Made by a program: the position numbers and the translations under genes. A DNA stretch of 26,969 nt, taken from IMG/VR virus record IMGVR_UViG_3300042922_000097, positions 1 through 26,969 of that record. One strand, given 5' to 3'. Under the pieces are notes generated by a model that saw only the letters and a list, made by a program, of their open reading frames with translations, searched no databases and was not told the origin of the DNA. Position 1 is the stretch's first letter, and each line of letters opens with the position of its first letter. Below, one piece after another: positions 13,518-21,703 of the stretch. Source of the DNA: a virus.

Positions 13518-13891
13518 TGGAAAAAGAATTAAGATATGAATTGCAAAATAGAATATCGGAATTGACTATTTACCCAACCAATGCTCCGGAAAATGCAGCA
13601 AGGCCATATTTGGTGTATACAAGAATTAATACCAGAAATATTAAGACTTTGAATGGATTCATAAATAAACAGGAATTAAGTTTTATGTTTAGTATTATGG
13701 CTAAAAGATATGAAGATATGAGTTCATATTCAAAGCAAGTGGAAGAAATGCTTAAGTCATTTCCCTTAACGCGTATAGGAAAAAATGCAAGTATTTACGT
13801 TGAAGATTTAAATATAAACAATATCACGGAAACTTATGAAAAAGAATTAGAGCTGAACCGTGAAATAATCGATTTTACAATTTACGTTTAG
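13517..13891 (+). CDS. Tail terminator / tail-completion protein (gp11-like)
   Basis: A 124-aa protein: ELRYELQNRISELTIYPTNA, ARPYLVYTRIN, a central helix (MAKRYEDMSSYSKQVEEMLK) and a C-terminal strand pair ending NREIIDFTIYV. The order (gp10-like, this gene, tail tube) and the alpha/beta layout fit the tail-terminator family that caps the tail tube and meets the neck. TAATG overlap with the gene before. Confidence 0.82.
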   Translation: MEKELRYELQNRISELTIYPTNAPENAARPYLVYTRINTRNIKTLNGFINKQELSFMFSIMAKRYEDMSSYSKQVEEMLKSFPLTRIGKNASIYVEDLNINNITETYEKELELNREIIDFTIYV

Positions 13892-13906
13892 AAAGGTGGT
13901 ATTTTA

Positions 13907-14614
13907 ATGGCAGAAAGAGCATTAGGAACCAAATTATTAATTAACGCTGCATCAATTGCCGGATTAACATCGGTTAATGGTATAGCGCTTACTGCTGATA
14001 CAATCGACAAGACAACATTACAAAGCACGGGAGGGTATAGAGAATTTACAGGAGGATTTAAAGACGGCGGCGAGGTAACGGCATCTGGATTCTTTGAACC
14101 TAGCGATACAACTGGACAAGTGGCTCTTTACAATGCATTTGAAGCAGGTGGAGCGATACCTTTTTCGATATTATTTCCTTCTGCAATGGGTGCATCTTGG
14201 AGCTTCAATGGCGTTGTAACTGGATTCTCAACTGGCGCTGAATTAGAGGATATGGTAAGTTTTGAAGTAACAATTAAAGTAAGCGGTAAACCTACACTTG
14301 GTCTAAGTTTAAGCTCTGGTCTAACAGGATTAGCCTTAACTGGCACAGGTGGAGCGTTAACTCCTACATTTGCTAATGGTACATATTTATACGCATTTAG
14401 TGGTGTTACGGCAACAGCGGTAACTATTACAGCTACAGCAGTAGGACAAACACTTAAATTATTCGTAAATGGAGAGTACTTACAAGACTTAACAAGCGGA
14501 TCACCTTCGGCTTCAATTCCAATGTCAATCGGTTCAAAGAAGCTGACTGTTCTAGCTAACGAAGATGGAAAGACACAGAAAATGTATGAAGTAGTAGTTG
14601 TAAAAACATCTTAA
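13907..14614 (+). CDS. Major tail tube protein with C-terminal Ig/cadherin-like domain
   Basis: AGAAAGGTGG before the ATG. Residues 1 to ~135 form the tube domain (MAERALGTKLLINAASIAGL, TADTIDKTTLQSTGGYREFT, GGFKDGGEVTASGFFEPSDT, a Trp-containing SWSFNGVVTGF strand). Residues ~140-235 form a Ser/Thr/Gly-rich beta domain (LTPTFANGTYLYAFSGVTAT, KLFVNGEYLQDLTSGSPSAS, KKLTVLANEDGKTQKMYEVV), like cadherin-like or Ig-type decoration domains appended to tail tubes. It would decorate the tail exterior and may bind glycans weakly. It precedes a terminator-like hairpin. Confidence 0.9.
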   Translation: MAERALGTKLLINAASIAGLTSVNGIALTADTIDKTTLQSTGGYREFTGGFKDGGEVTASGFFEPSDTTGQVALYNAFEAGGAIPFSILFPSAMGASWSFNGVVTGFSTGAELEDMVSFEVTIKVSGKPTLGLSLSSGLTGLALTGTGGALTPTFANGTYLYAFSGVTATAVTITATAVGQTLKLFVNGEYLQDLTSGSPSASIPMSIGSKKLTVLANEDGKTQKMYEVVVVKTS

Positions 14615-14624
14615 TCAATCAATT

Positions 14625-14655
14625 AGGGATGGGTGAAAAACCTATCCCTTTTATT
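14625..14655 (+). terminator. Terminator-like hairpin after the tail tube gene
   Basis: AGGGATGGGT (14625-14634) pairs over 10 bp (one G-U) with ACCTATCCCT (14640-14649), loop GAAAA, followed by TTTATT. Probably a partial terminator lowering expression of the chaperone and tape-measure genes relative to the tube protein. Confidence 0.65.
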
Positions 14656-14669
14656 ATGGAGGAAAATAA

Positions 14670-15032
14670 ATGTCAGATAAAAATGATGTAATAATTTTAA
14701 ATTTAGATAGACCCAGGGTGGTGAAGTTTACGCATAGGGCATTAAAAAGACTATCTGCATTACTAAAGAAACCACTTCACGAGGTTATAAAAGATTGTCA
14801 AGTTGATATGTATGACCAGATAGAGACATATATGCTTTGCGGATTAATGAAGGATGCGGAAGAAAATGGAGAAACAATAAAGAATACAGAAATAGAGAAT
14901 ATTCTAGACCAAGCAGAAGAGTTTTTCAAAGTAACAGAAGCTTGCCAATTGGCATTTATGAAGAGCCTAGGATATAAAGAAGATGAAAACACCAAGACGG
15001 AAAACACTTCGGATACAGTAGAAAAAAACTAA
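14670..15032 (+). CDS. Tail assembly chaperone, upstream (gpG-like) part
   Basis: The 120-aa protein (MSDKNDVIILNLDRPRVVKF, THRALKRLSALLKKPLHEVI, then an acidic tail TKTENTSDTVEKN) lies between tail tube and tape measure, the canonical place of lambda-gpG-like chaperones. It ends at a stop directly behind A AAA AAC (15023-15029). A fraction of ribosomes should slip back one base and make a 246-aa fusion with the next ORF. G-only and G-T forms bind the tape measure and recruit tube subunits. Confidence 0.88.
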   Translation: MSDKNDVIILNLDRPRVVKFTHRALKRLSALLKKPLHEVIKDCQVDMYDQIETYMLCGLMKDAEENGETIKNTEIENILDQAEEFFKVTEACQLAFMKSLGYKEDENTKTENTSDTVEKN

Positions 15033-15079
15033 AAAGGGACAGTTCTGAACCCAAAGAATGGGATTGGGACGAGTCCCTT
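15023..15079 (+). promoter_or_regulatory. Programmed -1 ribosomal frameshift site
   Basis: The slippery heptamer A AAA AAC is at 15023-15029 in the correct zero-frame phase, and the zero-frame stop TAA is 15030-15032. Four nt downstream, AAGGGAC (15034-15040) pairs with GTCCCTT (15073-15079) to form a stimulatory stem, with extra CCC/GGG pairing possible inside it. In the -1 frame, codons CTA AAA AGG GAC continue open from the slip site into the downstream ORF (ATG at 15092) without a stop. Confidence 0.88.
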
Positions 15080-15091
15080 AAAACTGCTTTT

Positions 15092-15409
15092 ATGTTGGGA
15101 ATATCTCTTTTTGAATATGATAATATGACCCCTGCGCAGTTAAAGCTTAAAACTAAAGCCTACAAAGAAATCAAAACAATTGAAGCGGAAGAATATCAAA
15201 TAAAGCTTAAAAATGATTATGAATTAGCAATAACGCAAGCCTGGCTGACCGCTAATTGGTACAGAGCTAAAAGAATGCCTAACTTAGACAAGGTATTGCC
15301 CAAGGATAAACCTTTACAAAAGCAGATGACTGACGAGCAGATGTTGAATCAAATTAAATCATTAAACGCTATGTTCGGAGGGGTGGTGAACAAAGATGGC
15401 GCAGAGTAA
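15092..15409 (+). CDS. Tail assembly chaperone, downstream (T) part, made by frameshift
   Basis: This frame is open from the slip site at 15023. The ATG at 15092 has no good ribosome site, so the product is expected as the C-terminal half of a 246-aa fusion spanning 14670-15409. Sequence: [40 protein letters not shown], then helical [20 protein letters not shown] and a tail with [13 protein letters not shown]. It is the T-like domain that contacts tail-tube subunits. It overlaps the tape-measure start by 14 nt. Confidence 0.82.
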   Translation: MLGISLFEYDNMTPAQLKLKTKAYKEIKTIEAEEYQIKLKNDYELAITQAWLTANWYRAKRMPNLDKVLPKDKPLQKQMTDEQMLNQIKSLNAMFGGVVNKDGAE

Positions 15410-18347
15410 TTTTATAGTCCGTGGTGGTGCTGATTTTAGCAATATAAACAAAGCAATAACTCAGACAGAAACAAGATTCGGAAATTTCCAAAAAAAGATT
15501 AACAGTTCTATGAAATTGGTTACAACAGCTTTGGGTGGATTAGCGATTGGAAAACTTGTTAAAGACAGTACGCAAGCAGCAATGTCGGTAGAAAGCTCTG
15601 TAAGCAACATAAGCCGTACAATGGGTGCAAATAGCACGGAATTTAATAAATGGGCTGAAACACAATCTAAAGCCTACGGAATAGCACGTACAGAAGCATT
15701 TAAATACGGAGCGGTGTTTAGTAATTTACTTAGCGGATTTTCTAAAGATACGGCAGAAACAACTAAAAATACAACCGACTTAATAAAAGCATCTGCTATA
15801 GTAGCTTCTGCAACTGGAAGAACCATGGAAGATACAATGGATAGAATTAGAAGTGGTCTCCTTGGTAATACAGAATCAATTGAGGATTTAGGCATTAACG
15901 TAAACGTGGCAATGATTCAATCTACCAATGCTTTCAAGAAGTTTGCTAACGGCAAGAGTTGGCAGCAATTAGACTTCCAAACCCAACAACAAATTAGGCT
16001 AATGGCAATACTTGAACAGGCTAATCAGAAATACGGTGATAGTCTGGCAGGAACCACAGCTACTAAACAGTTAATGTTTGTAGCTACTTTAAAAAATATT
16101 CAACTTAATCTAGGTCAAGCATTTCTACCCATTTACAATGTTATTCTTCCGGCTTTAACCTCATTAGCTAGCAAAATAGAAAGTATAACAGCTCACTTTG
16201 CAGCATTCACACAAGCATTATTTGGCAAATCCACTCAAACCAATATAACCAATACTGCATCTGGTTTAGATGGCCAGGCGAATGCAATAACAGGAATTGG
16301 AGATGCAGCCGAAGCAGCGGGAAAGAAAGCACAGAAAGCCGTTGCACCGTTCGATGAATTAAACAATAGGTCAAGCGCAAGCGCATCAGGTTCCGGTTCT
16401 GGAACGGGCGCAACAGGTGGAGGAAGTACCACAACTACCACAAAAACAAATGTTGTAGATGATAGTGTAATAGGTTCGCTAGATAAATTAAAACAAGCAG
16501 TACAGCCTACACTTGATGCATTAGGGAGATTAAAGACAGCACTAGAAAAACCTTTCAACTTTGCTAAGAATGGATTGAAAAGCTTTTACGATAATGTTTT
16601 ATTGCCATTAGGTAAATGGGTTGTTGGCGAGGGGTTGCCTACCTTATTCGATTCTATCACAGATTTAATCAATAAAATTGACTGGAAGAAGTTAACGGAA
16701 TCATTTGATAAGTTTAATAAAGCTTTAGGACCATTTGCTATTAATGTTGGAAAAGGGTTAGTGCAATTCTTTAAAGATGTAAGTAAAAACTTAAACCCCG
16801 TTATTGCAAGCATGATTAGCGGTATAGCAACAGGTTTAGATAAATTAGCGGATGCAATGAACGAAATGGATCCTGCGCAAACTAAAAAACTAGGAGAAAA
16901 TCTTGGTAAATTCGTGTTGGCTCTTGGACTATTTAAAGGACTTGCAGGTGCGGGAAAAATACTAACCGAAATTGCATCGGGTTTAAAAGGATTATCGGGT
17001 GGATTAAAATTATTTGGTTCAGTAAATGCATTTTCACTATCTATCATGCTAGGTGATGCAGTTGGAGATTTGAATGATTGGATAGATACAAAGCTAGAAG
17101 AAAAGTTCGGGCCTACTTGGAAAAAAATTATATTTACGTTTACCAATGCAGGATTTGGAGCCTTAATCGGAGCAACATTCGGTGGAGTACCAGGAGCATT
17201 AATTGGAGCGTTAGCCGGAGGTATAGCAGGAGCTGTAAACGAATTTGGATTTGATGAGATATGGGAAAATATTAAAAAGGGTTTCAGTAAAGCAATTAGC
17301 TCCGTCTTTAATTTTAATGAGACTAAAAAACTATTCAAAAGTACGTTAGAGAACTTCAAAAAAGTATTTGCAGGTGAAGATATTGGCAAAAACCTAGTAG
17401 ATGGTTTAGAAAATGGAATTTCAACAGCAATTACAGCACTTGCAGAACCTATTGCAGATTTATTTCAACCGATTACTGATGCTGTTAAAAAGTTATTTGG
17501 TATCCATTCTCCGTCTACTGTATTTGCAGAAATCGGCGGTAACTTAGTAGCAGGAATTAAGCAAGGAATTGAAGACGCATGGACGGCATTCACTACTTTT
17601 ATAAGTGCACTACCTGGAAAAGTCGTAGAAAAATTTGGTGACATCAAAACTAAATTCTTGGCTAAAGGAAGTGATATAATTAGCGGAATTAAGACTGGAT
17701 GGGACAACGGAATAAACGCTTTTAATACATGGTTATCTGGTAAGCCTGCAAGCATTCTAACTGGATTCGGCAATATAAAAGATAAATTCTTATCAAAAGG
17801 CAGTGATATAATCGGTGGAATTAAAAGCGGATGGACTAATGCGTGGACTGATTTTAAAACATGGTTATCCGACCTTCCTAGCAAAATTGCTTCTGGTATT
17901 GGTAGCTTAAAAGATGTTGGAAAGAACTTAATCGAAAGCTTTATTGACGGATTAAAGGCTATAAGCATTCCCAAATTAGATATTTCAATAGGATCAACAA
18001 CTAAATCTATTTTCGGTAAAGATATCAGCGTGCCAAAATTTGATGTTAACTGGTATGCAGGCGGTGGATTCCCGAGTATGGGTGAGTTATTCGTAGCCAA
18101 TGAAGCAGGACCAGAACTTGTTGGAACTATGGGTGGAAAAAGCGCCGTAGCTAATCAAAATCAAATCACGGACGGTATTACTAATGCTTTATTAAGCGTA
18201 ATCAACGAAAACGTTCTTTACTCAGCTTTTAAAAGAGCGTTAAGCGAAAGTGAATTGCAAGCGGTTCTTGACACAGATACTGCGTTTAGAAGTATGAGAA
18301 ACAAAGCATTAGAGTATGCAAGTATGACTGGTAAGCCAGCTTTTTAA
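15396..18347 (+). CDS. Tail tape measure protein
   Basis: A 983-aa protein; ribosome site GGAGGGGTGG before the ATG. The N-terminal part is helical with the TMP-type segment [20 protein letters not shown] at about 49-68, followed by [21 protein letters not shown] Gly/Ser/Thr-rich linker follows ([20 protein letters not shown], about 329-348). A hydrophobic Gly/Ala patch with [20 protein letters not shown] lies near residue 589, and four degenerate 44-aa repeats ([18 protein letters not shown] type) near 700-850. At roughly 1.5 A per residue this predicts a tail near 150 nm. The hydrophobic part probably helps DNA cross the host membrane. Confidence 0.92.
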   Translation: MAQSNFIVRGGADFSNINKAITQTETRFGNFQKKINSSMKLVTTALGGLAIGKLVKDSTQAAMSVESSVSNISRTMGANSTEFNKWAETQSKAYGIARTEAFKYGAVFSNLLSGFSKDTAETTKNTTDLIKASAIVASATGRTMEDTMDRIRSGLLGNTESIEDLGINVNVAMIQSTNAFKKFANGKSWQQLDFQTQQQIRLMAILEQANQKYGDSLAGTTATKQLMFVATLKNIQLNLGQAFLPIYNVILPALTSLASKIESITAHFAAFTQALFGKSTQTNITNTASGLDGQANAITGIGDAAEAAGKKAQKAVAPFDELNNRSSASASGSGSGTGATGGGSTTTTTKTNVVDDSVIGSLDKLKQAVQPTLDALGRLKTALEKPFNFAKNGLKSFYDNVLLPLGKWVVGEGLPTLFDSITDLINKIDWKKLTESFDKFNKALGPFAINVGKGLVQFFKDVSKNLNPVIASMISGIATGLDKLADAMNEMDPAQTKKLGENLGKFVLALGLFKGLAGAGKILTEIASGLKGLSGGLKLFGSVNAFSLSIMLGDAVGDLNDWIDTKLEEKFGPTWKKIIFTFTNAGFGALIGATFGGVPGALIGALAGGIAGAVNEFGFDEIWENIKKGFSKAISSVFNFNETKKLFKSTLENFKKVFAGEDIGKNLVDGLENGISTAITALAEPIADLFQPITDAVKKLFGIHSPSTVFAEIGGNLVAGIKQGIEDAWTAFTTFISALPGKVVEKFGDIKTKFLAKGSDIISGIKTGWDNGINAFNTWLSGKPASILTGFGNIKDKFLSKGSDIIGGIKSGWTNAWTDFKTWLSDLPSKIASGIGSLKDVGKNLIESFIDGLKAISIPKLDISIGSTTKSIFGKDISVPKFDVNWYAGGGFPSMGELFVANEAGPELVGTMGGKSAVANQNQITDGITNALLSVINENVLYSAFKRALSESELQAVLDTDTAFRSMRNKALEYASMTGKPAF
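17502..17960 (+). repeat. Tandem 132-bp (44-aa) repeats in the tape measure gene
   Basis: The two best units start at 17634 and 17766, exactly 132 bp apart: [20 protein letters not shown]... and [20 protein letters not shown].... More diverged copies occur before ([20 protein letters not shown]) and after ([20 protein letters not shown]). Each unit has a Gly-Ile-Lys helix, an Ala-Trp/Phe segment and a Pro turn. Copy number may vary between related phages and change tail length. Confidence 0.8.
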
Positions 18348-18360
18348 GGAGGGATTAAAC

Positions 18361-18753
18361 ATGGCATTTTTAGGTTATTTATTAAAAATAAACGGTTTAA
18401 TTCTTCCAAACCGTTTTATAGCAATAAAAACATATACTACAACTCCAAACCAAATACAAGATGAAGATTCATATATTGATCTAGATGGTGTATTGGATAG
18501 AAGTACACTACCGCACAGAAGAAGTAAATGTGAATTTAACACACCACCAATTAATGAAACTGACAATCATATATTACAATCTTACTTTCCGGAGGATTTA
18601 AAGATAGAAGCTGAATACTGGAACCCTAGAAAAGGTATTTACGAAACAGGAACATTCTATAATCCGGATATAACCTTTACTGTAGAAAGTATAAATGAAG
18701 AAACAAATCAGATTACATACGAACCAATAAGATTAGCGCTGATAGAATATTAG
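18361..18753 (+). CDS. Distal tail-type protein (DUF6711-like)
   Basis: AAGGAGGG precedes the ATG. The 130-aa protein starts MAFLGYLLKINGLILPNRFI, with KTYTTTPNQIQDEDSYIDLD and LPHRRSKCEFNTPPINETDN, then strands and NQITYEPIRLALIEY. The size, the beta-rich layout and the place between tape measure and tail hub fit the short distal-tail family (DUF6711-like) of Clostridia phages. It is thought to join tail tube and hub. Family assignment from pattern only. Confidence 0.75.
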   Translation: MAFLGYLLKINGLILPNRFIAIKTYTTTPNQIQDEDSYIDLDGVLDRSTLPHRRSKCEFNTPPINETDNHILQSYFPEDLKIEAEYWNPRKGIYETGTFYNPDITFTVESINEETNQITYEPIRLALIEY

Positions 18754-18765
18754 GGAGGTGTACAT

Positions 18766-21009
18766 ATGTTAGATATACCGCAAGAGTTAAAAGACCTATA
18801 TATGCAAAATAATATAACTAAAAAATTAACATTGTACTTTCCGGATATCGATCTTACAATAGAAAATAACAAAATTGTAAGTGGAAGTTTTTCTATCGAA
18901 GAAGGATTATGCTCCGAAAATGAATTGACTTTTGGCTCGTGTGAGTCAGCTCAATTTAAGATTGTTGTTGCGGATATAATACAAGATATAAGCAATCAAG
19001 TGTTCATTGCAACACAAACAGTTGACGGAATATACACGATGCCACTTGGAACATATAGAGTTTATACAGCAGCGAAACAGTCTGATAAAAGATTTAAATT
19101 AATAACTGCATATGACGTAATGAAAACGACAGACGTTGATGTTTCTAGTTGGTATAATAGTATTACATTTCCTTTATCTGTTAAAAATTTAAGACAATCA
19201 CTATTGAGTAATTTAGGTATAGATTATGTTGAACAAACCCTTACTAACGATGATATTATGTTAGAAAAAACGATAAATCCAAGCCGATTAGTCGGAAGGG
19301 ATATATTAAGTCGATTAGCTGAAATAAATGCTGGATTTGGACATATAACAAGAGATAATAAATTCAAGGTGATACAACTTAGTGGACTAGGTTTATATCC
19401 ATCGGAAACGCTTTATCCGAGTGAGGACTTGTATCCATCGGAATCGGGAGAATACATTACTTCTGGTGTAATAAAAATTGATTATGAAGAGTATATCGTA
19501 GAACCGATCACTTCAATCACTCTAAGACAAGATGATTCTGATATAGGTGTTACAGCGGGTACCATAGAAAATCCTTACATTATAACTGGCAACTATTTAT
19601 TATTTGGTCAAGACAGTGTTATATTACAAAGTATTGCAGATAAGATTCTATTACAGGTAAAAGATAAATATTACACACCTCATACAACAAAATTAAGAGG
19701 GAGACCATACTTAGAGGTTGGTGATACGGTTACTCCTTTCACTAGAAATAATGCCATAGAATCTTTCATATTTAGGAGAAAGCTTACAGGTGGTCAAGCT
19801 CTAATAGATGAAATAAGCGCTACAGGCAATCAGAAACGCTCTGAGACAGTTACTCCTAATAATGAAATACAGAGCCTTAAGGGGAAGACATTAAGGATTG
19901 AAAAAAGCGTGGATGGACTTGAAGTAGCATTAGCAGATACAGCCGAAGGTCTTGAATCCATGATTTCATTCACAGCAGAGGAACTTCAAACCCAGATTAC
20001 TGATAACAAAGAAGATGCGGAAAGCCAATTTTTACAGCAAGCCGACCTCATATTATTAAGGGTTGAAAAGAACGGTGTTATATCTGCCATTAATTTATCC
20101 CCCGAAACAGTCAAAATCCACGCAAACAATATTGAATTAGAAGGTATTGTAACAGCTAATAGTAACTTTAAGATTTTACTTGATGGCAGTATAGAAGCAG
20201 TTAATGGAAAATTTAATGGAGTAATATCTAATCTTAATTCTTCTGGTTCAGAAGCAGCAAGAATATACGATGGTGGTTTTCGTGGAACATCATTTACAGC
20301 ATGTAATTACGCAAATGTTGTCAATGGTACTCCACCCACAAATTATTCTATAGTAACACCAGGAATATTAAACATGATGAATTCCGGAAAAATTACCATT
20401 ATTAACGGCGACCGAATCGATACTAGTGATGTTTATACTGCAAGGGTAAACGGATCAACACCAATCACAGCAAACAATAGAAGCGACTATATTTACAATT
20501 TATATGACAGTACATCGGGTGTTGAACAAGTTACATCATTCGGAAACAATTTTAGACCACATTCATCGAAGGGGGACAACACCGTTTCTTGTGGCTCTCC
20601 TTCTTATAGATGGACGCAAGTGTTTGCTTCAACCGCAACAATAGGTACATCTGATGGGAATTTAAAAGATGCAATTGAAGATATTACGGAATTTGAAAGA
20701 AGAGTAGCCGTTAAGATTAAATCACAAATTAAAAAGTTCAAATTCAAAGATGCAGTAGCAAAAAAAGGTGACGAAGCTCGTATCCATTATGGTGTTATTG
20801 CTCAAGATGTGAAGGCTGCTTTCGAATCAGAGGGACTAAATCCTTACGAATACGCAATGTTTTGTTCAGATACATGGTATGAGGTTGATGGTAGAGCTTG
20901 CAAAGAAAATGAAGAACCATATACAAGTGAAGATTTTGAAGCTGTTGAAGTAACGAGGTTGGGTATACGATACGAAGAATTATTATGCTTTATAATTGCT
21001 TCAATTTAG
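18766..21009 (+). CDS. Tail hub protein with C-terminal S74 intramolecular chaperone
   Basis: AGGGAGGTG upstream. 747 aa. Residues 1 to ~370 form the hub (SIEEGLCSENELTFGSCESA, YTMPLGTYRVYTAAKQSDKR, the repeat LYPSETLYPSEDLYPSES, LRGRPYLEVGDTVTPFTRN), followed by a coiled coil (SVDGLEVALADTAEGLESMI) and a beta-rich stretch. The C terminus is a peptidase S74 auto-processing chaperone: TSDGNLKDAI, with the Ser-Lys dyad S629/K634, then HYGVIAQDVKAAFES and IRYEELLCFIIASI. Cleavage just before S629 would release a 119-residue chaperone after trimer folding. It is followed by an independent promoter and a moron gene. Confidence 0.88.
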   Translation: MLDIPQELKDLYMQNNITKKLTLYFPDIDLTIENNKIVSGSFSIEEGLCSENELTFGSCESAQFKIVVADIIQDISNQVFIATQTVDGIYTMPLGTYRVYTAAKQSDKRFKLITAYDVMKTTDVDVSSWYNSITFPLSVKNLRQSLLSNLGIDYVEQTLTNDDIMLEKTINPSRLVGRDILSRLAEINAGFGHITRDNKFKVIQLSGLGLYPSETLYPSEDLYPSESGEYITSGVIKIDYEEYIVEPITSITLRQDDSDIGVTAGTIENPYIITGNYLLFGQDSVILQSIADKILLQVKDKYYTPHTTKLRGRPYLEVGDTVTPFTRNNAIESFIFRRKLTGGQALIDEISATGNQKRSETVTPNNEIQSLKGKTLRIEKSVDGLEVALADTAEGLESMISFTAEELQTQITDNKEDAESQFLQQADLILLRVEKNGVISAINLSPETVKIHANNIELEGIVTANSNFKILLDGSIEAVNGKFNGVISNLNSSGSEAARIYDGGFRGTSFTACNYANVVNGTPPTNYSIVTPGILNMMNSGKITIINGDRIDTSDVYTARVNGSTPITANNRSDYIYNLYDSTSGVEQVTSFGNNFRPHSSKGDNTVSCGSPSYRWTQVFASTATIGTSDGNLKDAIEDITEFERRVAVKIKSQIKKFKFKDAVAKKGDEARIHYGVIAQDVKAAFESEGLNPYEYAMFCSDTWYEVDGRACKENEEPYTSEDFEAVEVTRLGIRYEELLCFIIASI

Positions 21010-21030
21010 ATTAAAAAATAATTAAAAGTA

Positions 21031-21058
21031 TTGCATAAAATTGCCAGTATGATACAAT
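21031..21058 (+). promoter_or_regulatory. Extended -10 promoter for the Ig-like moron
   Basis: TTGCAT (21031-21036), 16-nt spacer, then TG-A-TACAAT (21050-21058), an extended -10 with five of six consensus bases. Predicted start near 21065, leaving a short leader before the ATG at 21092. It is the best promoter in the window and sits inside the late structural operon. Confidence 0.72.
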
Positions 21059-21091
21059 AATAACATAAAAACATTAAGAAGAGGTGTGGAT

Positions 21092-21487
21092 ATGAAAAGT
21101 ACAGTAGTTTTTATGATTACATTGTTGATACTTGGTACTCCTTTTGACCAGACAGCCAGGACAATTACAATAAAAGATATAACAATTGGTGGACCATCAC
21201 CCTTGACAATGGACAATCTTAAAAAGGGATTTGGAGTTGACGGAGAACTTTCCTTAATTGAAGAAAGTGCGAGCATTAAAACTGGTGGCAAGTACAGTAT
21301 TTATTTTAATAATTTATTGCCAATGTCTCATTTTAAATACACTAGTGACGATGAATATATAGCAACTGTAGATAATGAGACGGGAGTAGTTACAGGGGTA
21401 GGAAAAGGAACGACATATATAAACTGTACAGTTTATCAACAAGATACAACAGAAATAACATTTGAATTTCAGATTACTGTAAAATAA
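21092..21487 (+). CDS. Secreted or membrane-anchored Ig-like (BIG2-type) protein, likely moron
   Basis: Start at the ATG at 21092, 5 nt after GAGGTG (an in-frame GTG at 21086 is less likely). 131 aa. Residues 1-20 look like a signal peptide or anchor (MKSTVVFMITLLILGTPFDQ). The rest matches a bacterial Ig-like group 2 domain (YTSDDEYIATVDNETGVVTG, GVGKGTTYINCTV). The gene has its own extended -10 promoter and its own terminator (21503-21530), the moron arrangement, so it could be expressed in the lysogen. Likely surface-exposed. Possible roles are host-surface modification or adhesion. A structural role is the alternative. Confidence 0.7.
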   Translation: MKSTVVFMITLLILGTPFDQTARTITIKDITIGGPSPLTMDNLKKGFGVDGELSLIEESASIKTGGKYSIYFNNLLPMSHFKYTSDDEYIATVDNETGVVTGVGKGTTYINCTVYQQDTTEITFEFQITVK

Positions 21488-21502
21488 ATATTAACAAACA
21501 AA

Positions 21503-21530
21503 GGCATCTACCAAATGGTAGGTGCTTTTA
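21503..21530 (+). terminator. Rho-independent terminator after the Ig-like gene
   Basis: GGCATCTACC (21503-21512) pairs with GGTAGGTGCT (21517-21526), loop AAAT, then TTTT A. The right arm and tail (GGTAGGTGCTTTT) are identical to the terminator at 6117-6150. Confidence 0.8.
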
Positions 21531-21553
21531 TTATGCCTAAACGAGGTGTACGC

Positions 21554-21703
21554 ATGTATAAAAACGAGTATGTAAAAGTCGATTGGGAAGAATTAAGTCG
21601 GATACAAAAAGAAAGTGGATATAAATATACTCAGACAAAAAGGCATTTAAATAAGATTGACAGCTCCTCAATAGACTTAAATATCCCGAAAGAAGGTGAA
21701 TAA
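21554..21703 (+). CDS. Small protein before the tail fibre (49 aa)
   Basis: Start at the ATG at 21554, with ACGAGGTG upstream. An earlier in-frame ATG overlaps the terminator. The product is basic: MYKNEYVKVDWEELSRIQKE, then SGYKYTQTKRHLNKIDSSSI and DLNIPKEGE. It ends directly at the tail-fibre start codon, whose ribosome site AAGAAGGTGA lies in its last codons. It could be a small tail component or an unrelated ORF. No family recognised. Confidence 0.6.
   Translation: MYKNEYVKVDWEELSRIQKESGYKYTQTKRHLNKIDSSSIDLNIPKEGE

Noticed and set aside
16586-17389. 267-aa open frame on the minus strand
   Set aside because: It lies wholly opposite the tape measure gene, whose codon use leaves few antisense stops. 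Composition (Pro/Asn/Phe-rich) is that of an antisense translation, and no ribosome site precedes it.
17465-18100. 211-aa open frame on the minus strand
   Set aside because: Also antisense to the tape measure gene, Pro/Leu-rich, with no ribosome site and no recognisable domain.
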